Origin: Termitomyces sp. T153
Lineage: Eukaryota; Basidiomycota; Agaricomycetes; Agaricales; Lyophyllaceae
Length of the DNA: 64,000 nucleotides
Direction: 5' to 3'
NCBI GenBank assembly: GCA_018296165.2
Contig: JACKQL020000017.1
Coordinates: 186,001 to 250,000, forward strand
Below are positions 23,959-35,086 of the stretch, one piece after another (position 1 is the stretch's first letter; each line of letters begins with the position of its first letter). A model generated the notes under the pieces. That model ran no database searches and was not told where the DNA came from. It saw only the letters and a list, made by a program, of their open reading frames with translations. Made by a program: the position numbers and the translations under genes.

Positions 23959-25095
23959 TGTCATGACTCATTCCCTGGACCCTTGCACATTGTCAACGAC
24001 CTCCCACCCCCCTAGAACTTCCCCTAACACCTCACTAAACTTCCACAGTGCTCCACACCTACTCTGGCTAACTCCGATGCATCCTTGGCTAACTCTAACA
24101 GCCCCCTAGCCAACTCCGACATCTTCTCTGCAGTCGGCAACACTTCCCCTAGATCTCCTGAGCCCCTGGGACCATTTCTCTGCCATGCCTGACCCCATTA
24201 CATGTCATCAACTCAACACCCTAACTTACTTTGAAGTATCACAACAACCTCAGAACAGCCTGCATCACCAATTGATCCCATCAATATATCAATGCAGCTC
24301 ACTCTCCAATTGTAACTGACACCCATCAACTCCATCAAGCTCTGCCAAGCCCCACCGCTATAGCCAACATTCCCTGGAGCTCTCCAGTAGTCAGTATATA
24401 AGACATAGAGTAGCTCTTCATACTCTAGTCTTGATATTGCTTAATGTTACCTATGGTCTGATTGTTTCTCTCTTGTGTTTCGTGTTCCATGTCTTGTTTT
24501 CTTACTCTCAGTCTCCTGGTCTTGTCTCGTCTCTATTCCATTATTGTTTTTGTTATTGTTTTATATCTCCACCTGAATCTATTCTCATTCTTGTCTCAAT
24601 CTTGTCTCAACTCTGTCTCATCTTGTTTGACTCCATCTCATCTCATTTGATCTGTCCTGTCCATTGTGTTCCTACCTTTCCCAACCTTTATGCCTTCATG
24701 AACCCCACAATTATGATTACAAATCCCAGACACTCTTTAACCAACTCTGGACCTTGCTACACACTCAGCTCTGAACTCTATCAACCTCTGTTGATCCCTC
24801 ATCAAACTCCAGCTCTGCTTCCATCACTTGCATAGCCTCCACCTCCTCTGCACCCGCAATACTTACATATGGACTTGTGCCTGAACCCTGCCAAGCCTGT
24901 CCCCCTTCTTACAGCTCATCCCCTACTCCTCTGGACCTCCCCAGACTTGTTCAGATCAATCTCCACCAACTATCCTCACAAGTCCCCAGTGTTTGGGACA
25001 CCTCTGAATGCCCAGTTGTCAGTGCAGGGAATCACGTCCACCTAGTAAGGACTCGCCCAGTGTAGCTGAGCCTCCATGGTCAGCAGAACCTGACA
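23959..25095 (+). repeat. 3' LTR of element B
   Basis: It starts TGTCATGACTC and ends CCTGACA, 1,137 bases. Long stretches are identical to the LTR at 15,439, for example around TTGTGTTTCGTGTTCC. ATTTG follows at 25,096. Confidence 0.9.
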
Positions 25096-25334
25096 ATTTG
25101 CATGCTTATGGACTCATTCCTGACACCTGCCCAAGCCTAACATTTAACATACTTGGTCTTAGACTTCTCTGAACCACTCCAGACTTGCTCAGACTGCTTT
25201 CCTTAGCTTCCCCTCACAAGTTTCTCTACTCTGCACCAACCCCAAAGCACTAGGTTATAAGTGCAAGACATTGCATCCACCTAGTAAGGACTTGCCCAGT
25301 GTAGCTGAGCCCCCATAGTCAGTGGAACCTGACA
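25096..25334 (+). repeat. LTR A, right part
   Basis: It begins with the repeated ATTTG, continues the LTR A sequence (CATGCTTATGGACTC), and ends CCTGACA at 25,334. The next 5 bases, GTATA, would be the target-site copy of the element owning LTR A. Confidence 0.85.
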
Positions 25335-25980
25335 GTATAAGAAAGACTGAGACATGGTATGGAGGAATTAGGAGATTGCCCTGCAAACAGCTACAGAGCA
25401 ATTGCTAGAGGTACAGGGGCTGTGGAAGTGACTGGACCAGGAGAAGGCATGAGTGGGGCAGAGTGCTTCAGAGGCCTGGGTGTCCTCTGTGGCATTGGAG
25501 GCTGCATAGAGACAAAAGGAGTGGCTCATCAATAAGGTGGCTTCAGGATGGAGAGGAGTTATGTGTGAGTTCCCCCTCCTCTCTGCTCTAGCCCTACTGA
25601 CATGTTCTCATAGACTAGATCTGCAAGTACAGAATGTTGCTTGACAGGGCCTGGGCCACATTTGCATTAACTCAGGACAGGCTGGTGCAGATGCCAGGGA
25701 ATCACCCCATGGAGCTGGGGTAGGGAATGGGTTGAATGAGGAGGCTGTTGGTAAGCCACAAGCAGAGGAATGTGATAGAACCTGAGTTGTAGTAGAAGTT
25801 GGCCATGAATGTGGAAAAGCCTCTCCTAGAGTATCCAGAGACTCTGACCATGGTTGTGACCCAAATGGAGATGAACCTGGTGGGAGGGTAGCAGGGGCTG
25901 CTCCAAAGGAGGAGGGGTATTAGGAGGACTCTGGACTTCATTTTCTTATTCCTCCTGCATCAGCACCACCTGCTTTCCTC
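25335..25980 (+). pseudogene. C-terminal part of the antisense gene of element F
   Basis: It lies antisense to F's pol, at the same place as in C, D and B. The first readable part is helical: EIALQTATEQLLEVQGLWK, then QSASEAWVSSVALEAA and RQKEWLINKVASGWRG, up to about 25,560. A probable intron follows (gtgagttccc at about 25,567, ctgacatgtt, catag near 25,614), and the C-terminal exon continues to about 25,950. The part with the cysteine block is absent because the copy is cut at LTR A. It should lie left of the window, inverted. Confidence 0.5.
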
Positions 25981-26159
25981 TTTTTGTAACATCATATAAT
26001 CTATAGCTTGTTCATACAATTTTCTTGAACCTCTGTCCTGATTAATTAAGTTTTCAGATTGTGTAAGGAGGACAAGAAAATGAAAACATGCAGGAAGTTA
26101 CTTGTGGGAGTTGAATCCCTAATGAGTCCAAAGATGGAGGTTATGCCTACTAATGCCAT

Positions 26160-26402
26160 TTGTGTTCACTAGTCCCAGAGGTCCTGGAGCTTGGTAGGGT
26201 GCCATTGATAGAAGTTCCAGAGTTTGGCAGGGGCTCTAGAGAAGTTCTTATGAGGTTCCCAAGTGTTGTCCTTGGGTTGGTAGCCCTCCCAATGGACCAG
26301 GTAGTGGGGTTGACCACAGACCAAGCAGGAGTCAAGGATTTGATTGACCTTATAGTGGTATTTGTCCTCAACCTTGACAGGAGGGGCGGTTGGCTGGAGC
26401 AT
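26160..26402 (-). pseudogene. Chromodomain of element F
   Basis: This is the best-kept chromodomain of the window. The frame reads [17 protein letters not shown], then YLVHWEGYQPKDNTWEPHKN and a C-terminal helix with LWNFYQWHPTKLQDLWD. The aromatic positions expected for methyl-lysine binding (Y in the first strand, W and Y in HWEGY, W in NTWEP) are visible. The domain itself has no stop, though the rest of pol is broken. Confidence 0.78.
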
Positions 26403-27600
26403 TGTCTGGGGAAAGGTTCAGGGCATATTCTTCAAGGAGGCAGACATGGAAGATGGAATGGAGGCCCTTCAGGCCCAGAAGTAGGTCAAGTTTATAAGCA
26501 TGTGTTGAGACCTTCCAGAGGATCTTGAAGGGGCTGAGCCACTTGTGGTTGAGCTTAACAGAGGGCCTCTGGGTCTTGATGTTGTGTTGATCAAGCCAAA
26601 CCAGAGTTCTGGGGGACCAGTTGGGAGTGGAGTCACATTGGGTGTTGGCATGCTTGGAGTATGCTTGATTGGCAGTATTGATCTTGTTCCAGAGGAATTG
26701 GTGGAGGGAGTGGAGGTCTTCTATAACTTTGTAAGCAATGTGGAAGGAGATATCCTTGAGGGATAGGGTGAGTTAGGGGTTGTAGCCTTTGTTGGTGTAG
26801 AAAGGGGAAACTCTGGTAGTGGAGTGAGGCATGTTATTGTAGGTAAACTTGGCAAAGAAGAATTTTACACACCAGTCATTCTGTAAATAGTTAACATAGA
26901 AGTGGAGATACTGTTCCAATGTCTGGTTTACTCATTCAGTCTGTCTGTTGGTCTCCAGATTGTAGGTGGTCAATAGTTGGTCTTTATTTTGAGCACCTTG
27001 CATAACAATTGCCAAAAGTGGGAGACAAACAGAGGGCTGTGGTTGGAGATGATGTTGACTGGAAGTCCATGCTTGGAGAAGATGTGTTCAAGAAATAGTT
27101 TGGCAAACTCTGGGGTGCTATTAGTGGTGTGGCAAGGGATGAAAAGGGCTTGCTTAGTGACGTGGCAGACAACCATGAGGATTGTGTCAAAGCCTTTGGA
27201 GTCAGGGAGCTCAACAATATAGTCCAATGATATTGAGGACTAGGAGCAGCAAGTAATGAAGAGGGGCTTGAGCAGGCTATAAGGGCAGTGGTGGGATACT
27301 TTGGCCTGCAGGCATGGTTCTCAGGCCCTTATGTATTGTGTGATGTATGTTGTCCTTCTTCATTCCTGGCCAAAAGTAAGTCCTGGAAATGAGTTGGAGA
27401 GTCTTACAAATTTCTGGATGTCCTCAGAATTTGTCATTGTGATGCTGCCAGAGTATGTTGAGGCAAATGGACTTGTGATTCCAAGCATAGATATCTCCAC
27501 TCTAGAGTAGGAGGTGGTGGTCCAATGATAGCATGAAGGAGTCATTGACAGTTGACTCATTGGTGGAGTTGCTGTAGAGATTGTGCTGAGTGAAAAAGGA
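26403..27600 (-). pseudogene. Integrase of element F
   Basis: From right to left it carries the zinc-binding part (near 27,360-27,560), then a core beginning MDYIVELPDSKGF (27,227) with the first catalytic aspartate kept. IISNHSP follows, where the second aspartate is asparagine, and then the linker with LVWLDQHN-like sequence near 26,580. Stops and frame changes near 27,227 and 26,970 break it. Confidence 0.75.
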
Positions 27601-28691
27601 GTCTGGAAGTGTGTTTCTGATTTGGTGGAGGATCTCTTCTTCATTCATAATCAGTATGGCATGCAAATGCTCAGGGGAGATTACTACTCAATAATTGAAT
27701 ACATTCCACTCAGCCTCAAACAACAACTTCTTTGGATACACATTGGGCCTCCAGGTGAGGGTCTTGGGCTTTGCACTAAGTCATCTGGGGCAATAGTGGA
27801 TAGTGAAGTTGTACTCAGAGAGGGTTTTGGACCAGTGAGCTTGACAGTGGCTAAGCTGTTTTGTAATTGTGAAGTACTGTAAGTTATTGTGGTCAGAGTA
27901 GACTTGGATGCAGTGTGGAGATCCCTTGAGGTAGGCCCTCCACTGGCAGAAGGCTTCAACAATGACAAGGAGTTCTTTGTCATAGATATTGTAATTGATC
28001 TCTGTGGGGATTATCAAGTGGGTGTAGAAGGTGATGGGGCAGAGATCCTTGCTGGCAGAGTCCATTTGGAAGAGTATGCTGGCAATGGCATAGTTAGAGG
28101 CATTGCATTCAAGCACAATTGGCAGGGAGGGGTCAAAATGGCAGAGGATTGGGGTGGAGGTGAAAGCTTTCTTGAGAAGGTTGAGAAGGGTGAATACACT
28201 TTGGCACTTGCTGTCCCAGTTCCAAGAGGTGTTCTTCCATGTGAGTCAATTGAGAGGTTTGGTGTTTCCAGAGTAGTTGTTGATGAACCAGCAGTAAAAG
28301 TTAGCAAATCCCAGGAATGACTGTATCTCCTTGACATTCTGGGGTGAGGGCCAGTTGAGAATGGCTTCAACCTTGGCTGGGTCCATGCATAGCCATTGGG
28401 AGTGACAATAACTCTGAGATATTCAACCTCCATAGTGTGGAAGGAGCATTTTTTGGGTTTGGTGTGAGGGTGGTATTCCTGGAGTCATTCTAGGATGCAG
28501 CAAACATGCTCTGGATGTTCCTTTAATGGATTCAGGTAGATCAGAATGTTGTCCAGGTAGACAATAACAAAGACATCATTCATGTCATGGAAGATATTGT
28601 TCATGAAGTACTGGAAAGTGGTGGGGGAGTTAGTCATTCTGAAGAGCATTACCAGATACTCAAAGAGGCCATAGCAGGTGTGAAAGGCAGT
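27601..28691 (-). pseudogene. pol: Reverse transcriptase 3' half and RNase H of element F
   Basis: It starts at the solo LTR boundary with the [22 protein letters not shown] region (about 28,690-28,620), then YLDNILIYLN (about 28,560), where the second catalytic aspartate is N. After the connection domain, RNase H reads CNASNYAIASILFQ and YDKELLVIVEAFCQW (about 28,110-27,960). The upstream half lies beyond the inserted LTR at 30,709. Confidence 0.78.
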
Positions 28692-30708
28692 TGTCACGAC
28701 CCGCTCCCTAGACCACGACACCGCCCCCAGCCACCCCCTTCAATGCTCCACCAAACTCCCCAACCCTCGCCCACCCTCCGCACCCACTTCAGGCAACTCT
28801 GACACTTCTTCAGCAGACCCCAACAGCTTCTTGATCAACTCCAACACCTTCTCCGCAGCAGTTGATGCATCCCCTGAATTCCCCTGGACTCCCGAGGCTT
28901 TCCCCGACCCCAGAACAATCTGCTTTCCAACTGATCCCATCAGAATGTCACTACAGCCCATTCCAAGATCACACCTGACAACCATTGACTCCGCACAGTT
29001 CCATCAAGCCGCCACCATATCCTCTGCCCTCCAGAGCCGCCCAGTAGTAGGTATATAAGTCGTAGAAGAACCCCTAGTACTTTAGTCTTGATATTGCATT
29101 TACCGGTTTCCTATGTCTTGTCCTTTGTCTCGTCCCTGTCTCTATTTTTAGTTTTGAATCTATCTCTGTTCTCTGTCTTGTCTTGCCTTGCCTCCGCCTC
29201 ATCTCAACCATGTATAGTTCCTTTGTCTTCCTAAGTTCCTTTCATCTTCAACAACAGTACAAACTCCGCATGCACGCTACAACCCAAACATTCCTACGAC
29301 AACCCCGGACCTTTGATGTGCTCCTATGCCGCCTAGTGCCGTGCAGAAAACCTAACACTTGTCACTAGATGGGGTAGCTGGCAATAGGAAGTTAATAGTT
29401 GAGGGCGAGTCAGTAACCGTCCCAGAGAACTAGAGCTAAAGTGGTGGCGTGGAAGTGAAGTCGAAAAGAATCGCTACTGCTAACAATAGTCGCAGCAAAA
29501 CTGAAATGGTGGCGGGGAGAATAAAGGAGAGAGACAGCGGTAAGAGTAAAACTGAGATCGAAGGACAAACGTAAACTTATTGCTAGCCGCAATTGCTAGC
29601 GTCACTAAGTTGAAATAACGCTAATAGGCACCCATAGTCGGTACCACACTAAGTCAAGGTCGAAGTTGGAGAGGTTTGTTGCTAAGCCAAGGTCGAAGAC
29701 GAGATGAGGGAATGAGATGAGGTAAATGATACCCTTAAGCTGGTAGCTTATAGATGGGGGAGTAATACGATGGTGATGCGATGGTAAAATTCAATGGGGT
29801 GATGTCTATGTGCAGGCAGTATTTATACGTTTTTGAAGTATAGTAAGGGAAGGTAAGTAATTAAGCGCCACTAGCGGCAGCGTCTGCCACGGTGTTTAGG
29901 TTGCGTGCCAGGCGTCAGTCCGTAACTAAGTAAAAAGTCATAGATGAGGCCTTGGCGACGACTAATTGCTAATAAGAACCAAAAAGAGAACGAGTCCGAT
30001 GTCAATACCTGAAGTAAGAACACCGTTCAGGGATGTTGGTAAGCTTGACAAGGGGAATGATAGTAAAAAGGTACATGTCTGGTAATATGTCCATATATAG
30101 TAAAGGGACGCCGTTTTGTCGCCAGGATCGCTAAGGTCGCTAATAATCGTTGCCAAGGGGGTCTAGGCCTTGATGGTCCAGGCCCATGTTCCAGGCTTTG
30201 CGTGATGTTCCCCGTGATCGATAAGTCTCGTGGTCACTAGAGTCTTGTGCTTTGGTCCAATCCTAGGGCCAAGTCCCGTGCGCTGAGTGTTGTGACTTGT
30301 GTCAAATTCGAAGTAGTCAGCTGCTGCTAAGTCCAAACCGCTGAAAAAGGTGCTCAGCGATAACTGGGGCTCATCACCTTGCTCCCACTCAACCCAGGAA
30401 CACCTCACATCTTGGCAATCTCCTGTTAAACTCCGGCTCCGCCCCCATCAACCGTGAAGCCCCGCTTACCCCACATTCTAATTGCACACCCACGAACTTG
30501 CTCTGGCACCCGCCCAGGTTCAACAATGAGTATACTTGGTCTTAAATGCCCCCAAGCCACTCCGGACTTGCTCAGACTGCCCCCTAGCTCCCCCTCACAA
30601 GTCCCTCCACATCAATACTGGACGCTTGGTAATAAGCGCAGGACATTGCATCCACCTAGTAAGGACTCGCCAGTGTAGCTGAGCCCCCGTTGTCAGCAGA
30701 ACCTGACA
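28692..30708 (+). repeat. Solo LTR of family L with target duplication GCAGT, itself interrupted
   Basis: It begins TGTCACGACCCGCTCCC and ends CCTGACA. GCAGT flanks it (28,687-28,691 and 30,709-30,713). The LTR proper is 28,692 to about 29,310 and about 30,415-30,708, with TATATAAG near 29,052 and TAGTCTTGATATT near 29,082. About 1.1 kb of unrelated DNA lies inside. CpG is frequent, so it is young relative to element F. Confidence 0.88.
29311..30414. mobile_element. Unrelated 1.1 kb insert inside the solo LTR, possibly another LTR
   Basis: Between the LTR's ...CCGGACCT and its continuation (AAACTCCGGCTCCGCC, about 30,426) lies DNA unlike any other part of the window. Within it, TAACACTTGTCAC (about 29,348) and GTGACTTGTGTCA (about 30,292) form inverted ends, as a solo LTR on either strand would have. 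I could not find a clean target duplication, so the borders are approximate. No convincing protein is encoded. Confidence 0.4.
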
Positions 30709-31240
30709 GCAGTCTTCTATTCATGCCCTGGAGCAATCTGGATGCTGTTGTAGCTAGAGTGGAGGTCTATTTTTGTATAGATCTTGGCACTGCAGAGGTG
30801 GTCAACAAGGTCTTTGATTAGGAAAAGAGAATACTAGTTCTTTTCAGTGACTTTGTTGAGTCCCCAGTAATCAACACAGAGTTGAAGAGACCCATCCTTC
30901 TTTTTGGCAAATAGAATGGGAGTGCTGGCAGCAGAGATCAAGGGGTGTATGAAACCTTTGCCAAGCATGTCATTAAGGTAATTCTTTAGGGCTCAGAGTT
31001 CAATTTTGGACATGTTTAGATCTTGCAAAATGGGGGCAAGGTGCCTTCTTTGAGATCAATTTTGTAATTGTAGGAGTGGTGTGGGGGAAGTTCTTTCATG
31101 CTCCCTTCAGAGAACATATCAGCAAATTCATGATACTTTGAGAAAACTACTTCATGTAGGATTTGTTCATCTGTTTTTGGTTCCAGTGGGGTAGTTTCTG
31201 TGTGGAGATATTCCTCTAGTAGGGCTAGCATGATTTGAAG
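30709..31240 (-). pseudogene. Reverse transcriptase 5' half of element F
   Basis: Reading leftwards it has LLEEYLHTETTPLEP, then the HEVVFSKYHEFADMFSEGS motif and HSYNYKIDLKEG, as in element C. Further RT blocks resemble the PLISAASALVLF and [10 protein letters not shown] regions, degraded by stops, up to the solo LTR at 30,708. The rest continues at 28,691. Confidence 0.75.
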
Positions 31241-31639
31241 TTGGAAGGTGGGAGTGCCATCTTGTAGGATGTGTGCAAAGGGGACAGCACCAATGATCTT
31301 GATATTAAGGGCTTCTGGATCAATGGGGGTGGGTGTTGGAGTAGCAACAGCTGAGTTTGGAGTTGTGGCAGGGTTGTCCAGAGTGGTTGGGTGTTGTTAT
31401 TTAGAGTACCACAGGCCTTTGTATTGATGCCTTGGTATGTTAGGGGAAAGCTGTCAAGTTTTGTTCAAGAGGGGCTGGGATGGAAGTGCATTTTCCTCCC
31501 TTTCTTGGTCATCCTTGAGGGTTGAGGGGCTTTGGGTTGCTCTGGAATTGCTGGCATCAAGGTCAGGGATGTCAGAGTCCAAAATGGACTAGATGTAGAG
31601 GGGGATGGTGGCTGCTAAGCTTGCTTTGGGGCCAGGGGA

Positions 31640-32500
31640 TTGCATGGTGAGGTTTTTCAATCAATGTTGGGGTTGACATTCTGTAACCATGGGAGTCCCA
31701 GCATGATTGGAGTTGATGTTGAAAATCAGGTAATGAGAAGTTGGACCTGGAATCTTATATTGTTATTGAGAATGAGGGCATTGCCATGGTATTGGGTTAT
31801 TCTGGTTGAGGTAGGGCTTCTGTTCAAGAGTTGGAGCTCAAGGGGTCTGTTGGGGTTGTTATGGCAGAGATTGATCTGGTTGCTGATAAAGGTGTTGGAG
31901 GCACTGCTGTCAACAAGGGCAGAGAAGACCATTGGAGAGCCATCAAGCTGGACATTGATGATGAACAATTGTGCAGACTTTGAGCAGAGCTATGGGGGAG
32001 TCTGGGAGGCATCAGTTGTACCTTTGGAGTTCTTGGAGGGGGTTGAGACATTGAAGGGGACTGGTCCAGAGTTGGTCAGGCTATCCCAGTCAAGGTGGAG
32101 GGTCAGGCTGGGCCAGTTGATGCAGGTGTTAGTGGAGTGGAGCCATGAGAATCCTAGGACAATGGAGGCAGAGATGTGTAATTTAGTGACTAGTAATTGG
32201 AGGTCCTGTCATTGTTCATTGGCAAAGGTTATGGTTGTCTCTACACAGTGTGTGATGTCTCTGGTGGAGGTAGGATTGCCATCAAAGAGTTTAAGGAGGA
32301 TTAAAGTGGGGAGGTGCTGGAGGTGTTGGGGAGCAAGCACTGCTAAGGACTTGTCAATAAAGTTGTTGGTGGCACTGCTGTTGACCAGAGTGGGGATGGA
32401 GTTGGTGGAGAAGGGGAAGATAGTGTGGAGAAGGAGGATGTGGGAGGAGGGTGAGGAGAGTTGTGCTGGAAGGATGTCTGGAGATAGTATCATTGTGTGG
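31640..32500 (-). pseudogene. Two tandem retropepsin domains of element F
   Basis: Two aspartic protease domains lie in a row. The first (about 32,490-32,080) has PTLVNSSATNNFIDKSL for the active site (family form DSGA), LLKLFDGNPTSTRD, and the C-terminal IVLGFSWLHSTN. The second (about 31,970-31,640) has FSALVDSSASNTFISNQ, LNRSPTSTRITQYHGN and the C-terminal IMLGLPWLQNVNP. Each has its own active-site loop, its own middle FDG-like motif and its own I-V/M-L-G-x-x-W-L end. The spacing between equivalent residues is about 450-470 bases. Element C keeps only the second. Confidence 0.62.
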
Positions 32501-32619
32501 AGGAGTGTAGCTGGGGTGAAGAAGATGTCAGTGTCTGGTTTGTGGTCTAGTGCACCTTTGAGACTTAGACTGCTGACTCATTTTCTGTAAACTAGTAGTT
32601 GCAGTCTTCTCCATTGATA

Positions 32620-35060
32620 GTCCATATGGCACATCCCATCACCTGGCATTTAGGACAACTACTAATGAAATGTCCCTGCTCACTACATAGAATGCATGCA
32701 CCCTCCTTCCATTGCTTCCACTGAGTTTCCTCCAGCATATTGATCCAAGGCCTGTTCCAAATCTTGTTTGTGCATAGGGCCTCTTGATTGTCAGTGTAGT
32801 TCAGAGCATTGTCAAGGTTCTGGGAGTTATCAGAGTTGGCATTCAGGGGCTCTGGAGCTTTGTGGAGATTAGCAGCATTGAGCTGGGCAGATGGGCAGAA
32901 TCCTAGGGGTCAGTTGGCACTGGAAGATCCTTGTCCTGGGAGAAAATAGGGTGCAGGGTTGGTGGGGGTGATGGGAACCAAGGGTCAATTTTCATGGGTC
33001 GCTCTGGCCTGCCAGTTGGTGTTGCTGGAGGTGTTCCAGGTAGTCTGCAGTGCTGTGTTTTTGCTCTGATCTTCTCAGTAGCATTGATTGACCTGTGTAA
33101 CAAATGCCTTGTACCCATTGTATGTAGTTTGCTTGGATGCAAGGCAGAAGATGTCCTTGATGTGTTGAGGTAGGGCATGGCAGAGGGCAAATTGGAGGGC
33201 ATTGTAATTCCATCCTGTCTTGTAGACCTCTCATTCAAACCATACAATGAAGGTGGTGAATTGTTTGTTGTTGCACATCTGGAGGTTGAATAGGTTCTCC
33301 TCTGCCTCCACTATGGTATTAAATATGCCAAACTTACTAGAGAATTCCTGGATAAAAGAGCCATTTAGAGAGCACAGAGTTGTTGGTGTCAAACTGGAGC
33401 AGCACCATGTAGTGGTCAAAGGCAATGCCCTGTAAATACAATGTGGCAAAGGCCACTTGTGAGCTCTCAAGCTGGAAGGTAATAGGCTTAGCTTGGGACA
33501 TTATAAGGCATTGTGTCAGGAAGATTCTCCATTTCCAGGGGTTCCAACTCATAAAAGATTCCAGTTTCTGGATGTCAAGTTTGCCTTCTTGGGCCAGTGC
33601 ATCATGAGTGTTGTTCTGAGCATTTTGAGTCCAAGGCAGAGGTCCAGCATTGTAGTTGTTGAGAGGGAAAGTTGTCCATGGCTGGGCCCCATCCACCTGG
33701 AAGTCTGCCATTGGGAGGTCCACTGCCTGGAAGTTGGCTAGCATTGCCTAGGGGAGGGCCCAGGGCCCAGCAAGGGGGAGGGGGTCCTTCAGGAGTCAAT
33801 GGTCCAGATTAATTGTTGTCAGGGGAGTTGAGTAGCAGGACTAGCAGAGGATGAGTGGGATTGTTGGAGAAGGGGGGTTGAGGTGCTCCAGAGTCCATGG
33901 GCTGACATGGGGGAACTGGGGCATTTTGGCAGGGCTGGAGAACATTTTGGGAAGCATTTCCATGGGGCATAGAGGTCAAAGTGGGGAGGTCTGTCTTAGA
34001 AAGGGCCATTGCAAAGGGCAGGTTCTTTGCCAGGATTGCCAGGCTTGTCAATATAGGGGAGAGATGTAGGGAGGGGGCCTCTGAGTGCAGGGCTTGGGTG
34101 TGGCAGGTTGGTCCCAGGTACAGAAGGCACTGGAGATGGAGTTTGCCTGGGGATGAGCAGAAAGGGGTAAGGTATCAGCAGCAGGTTGGTCAAAAAGTCC
34201 TTCAGCAGGGTTGAGGTTCCTCAGTATGTTGGATGCAGTGTTGAGCTCTTCTTGCTGATAGGGAATGGGAGGTGGAGCTTTGCTTTGTGCTCTGGCAGAT
34301 TCCTCTTGTTGTATGTGGAAGGAGTGGGCAGAGTCTAGAGGATCTTCAAACTGATGGGGGTTTGGGCTGGTGTGAATTTCTTCAACCAGGGCATGGAGCT
34401 TGTTCCAGAGATTGGCAACAATTTCCAAGGTACCTTGCATAGTCTTGGGAAGAGTTCCTTGCAGATAGCATTCATGGAAGTTGAGGAAGCAATTTGCCCA
34501 GACTTCCAGAGTTGTGGGGGTGTCATGGTAGCCCAAGCTGATGAAGAGGGTGCAAGCATGTCTTGCAAACTCTGCAGGGGCTAGGTGGAGGGAACAGAGG
34601 ACTTCATTGCACTGCTAAACATAGGCTTCAACTTGTTGCTGTCTATAGGAGAGAGGGATTTGAATGGGGAATGACAGTTAAGAGAGGAAATAATTATCTG
34701 GTTGTTCTAGAGGAGTTGGGACCACAACAGGGATGGGGTGAGCATAGTAGTGAGTGAGTGGGAGGTAGGCAGGGTTGGATAGTGCTGGGGGTGCTCTGGG
34801 AAATCCTCCAGAGTATATATGGGAGTAATTGCCATTAGCAGGGAATGTGGAGGGGCAGTGCTATCCTAGAGGTACTCCCTGGCTAATGGAAGGAGCATAG
34901 AATGCCTGGTTTGGATCCAGGGTCCAATGACAAGGCATGTACTAATCTGTGGAGGGCCTAGATAGAATGGGGCATAGTAATTTTCATGTACTGGCCTACT
35001 GTAAACATTAGTTGGGTAGCCAGCAGGGTTGAATGCAGAGTTGTATGCAGACATCAAGAA
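32620..35060 (-). pseudogene. gag: gag of element F with CCHC zinc knuckle
   Basis: Gag starts near 35,050 with MSAYNSAFNPAGY, then a tyrosine/proline-rich part (YYAPFYLGPP). FHECYLQGTLPKTMQGTLE follows near 34,460, with proline-rich linkers, then a capsid-like region near 33,740-33,060 (ITFQLESSQVAFATLYL; FIQEFSSKFGIFNTIVEAEE). The zinc knuckle at 32,655-32,696 reads CILCSEQGHFISSC, a perfect C-x2-C-x4-H-x4-C. Frame changes and stops break the gene. It is the more complete of the two gag copies, since C lacks the capsid end and knuckle. Confidence 0.7.
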
Positions 35061-35086
35061 CAGGATAAGGGGGAGTCTTGATATTG

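Larger units (their letters stand above)
15439..25095 (+). mobile_element. Element B: non-autonomous family L retrotransposon nested in LTR A
   Basis: Two LTRs (15,439-16,584 and 23,959-25,095) flank a primer site and a 7.4 kb interior. ATTTG is duplicated on both sides (15,434-15,438 and 25,096-25,100), and LTR A continues across the junction. The LTRs look very alike, with many differences at CpG sites, so insertion was fairly recent. The interior lacks readable RT or integrase. It holds shreds of gag-pol, a younger solo LTR, and a well-kept antisense gene. I infer that it was moved by proteins from another copy. Confidence 0.85.

Noticed and set aside
29348..30304. DNA transposon with terminal inverted repeats
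   Set aside because: The inverted ends are only about 13 bases with mismatches, begin and end like an LTR, and no transposase or flanking duplication was found.
31640..32590. 316-codon plus-strand open frame
   Set aside because: It is the shadow of the protease region on the minus strand, where the domain motifs are.
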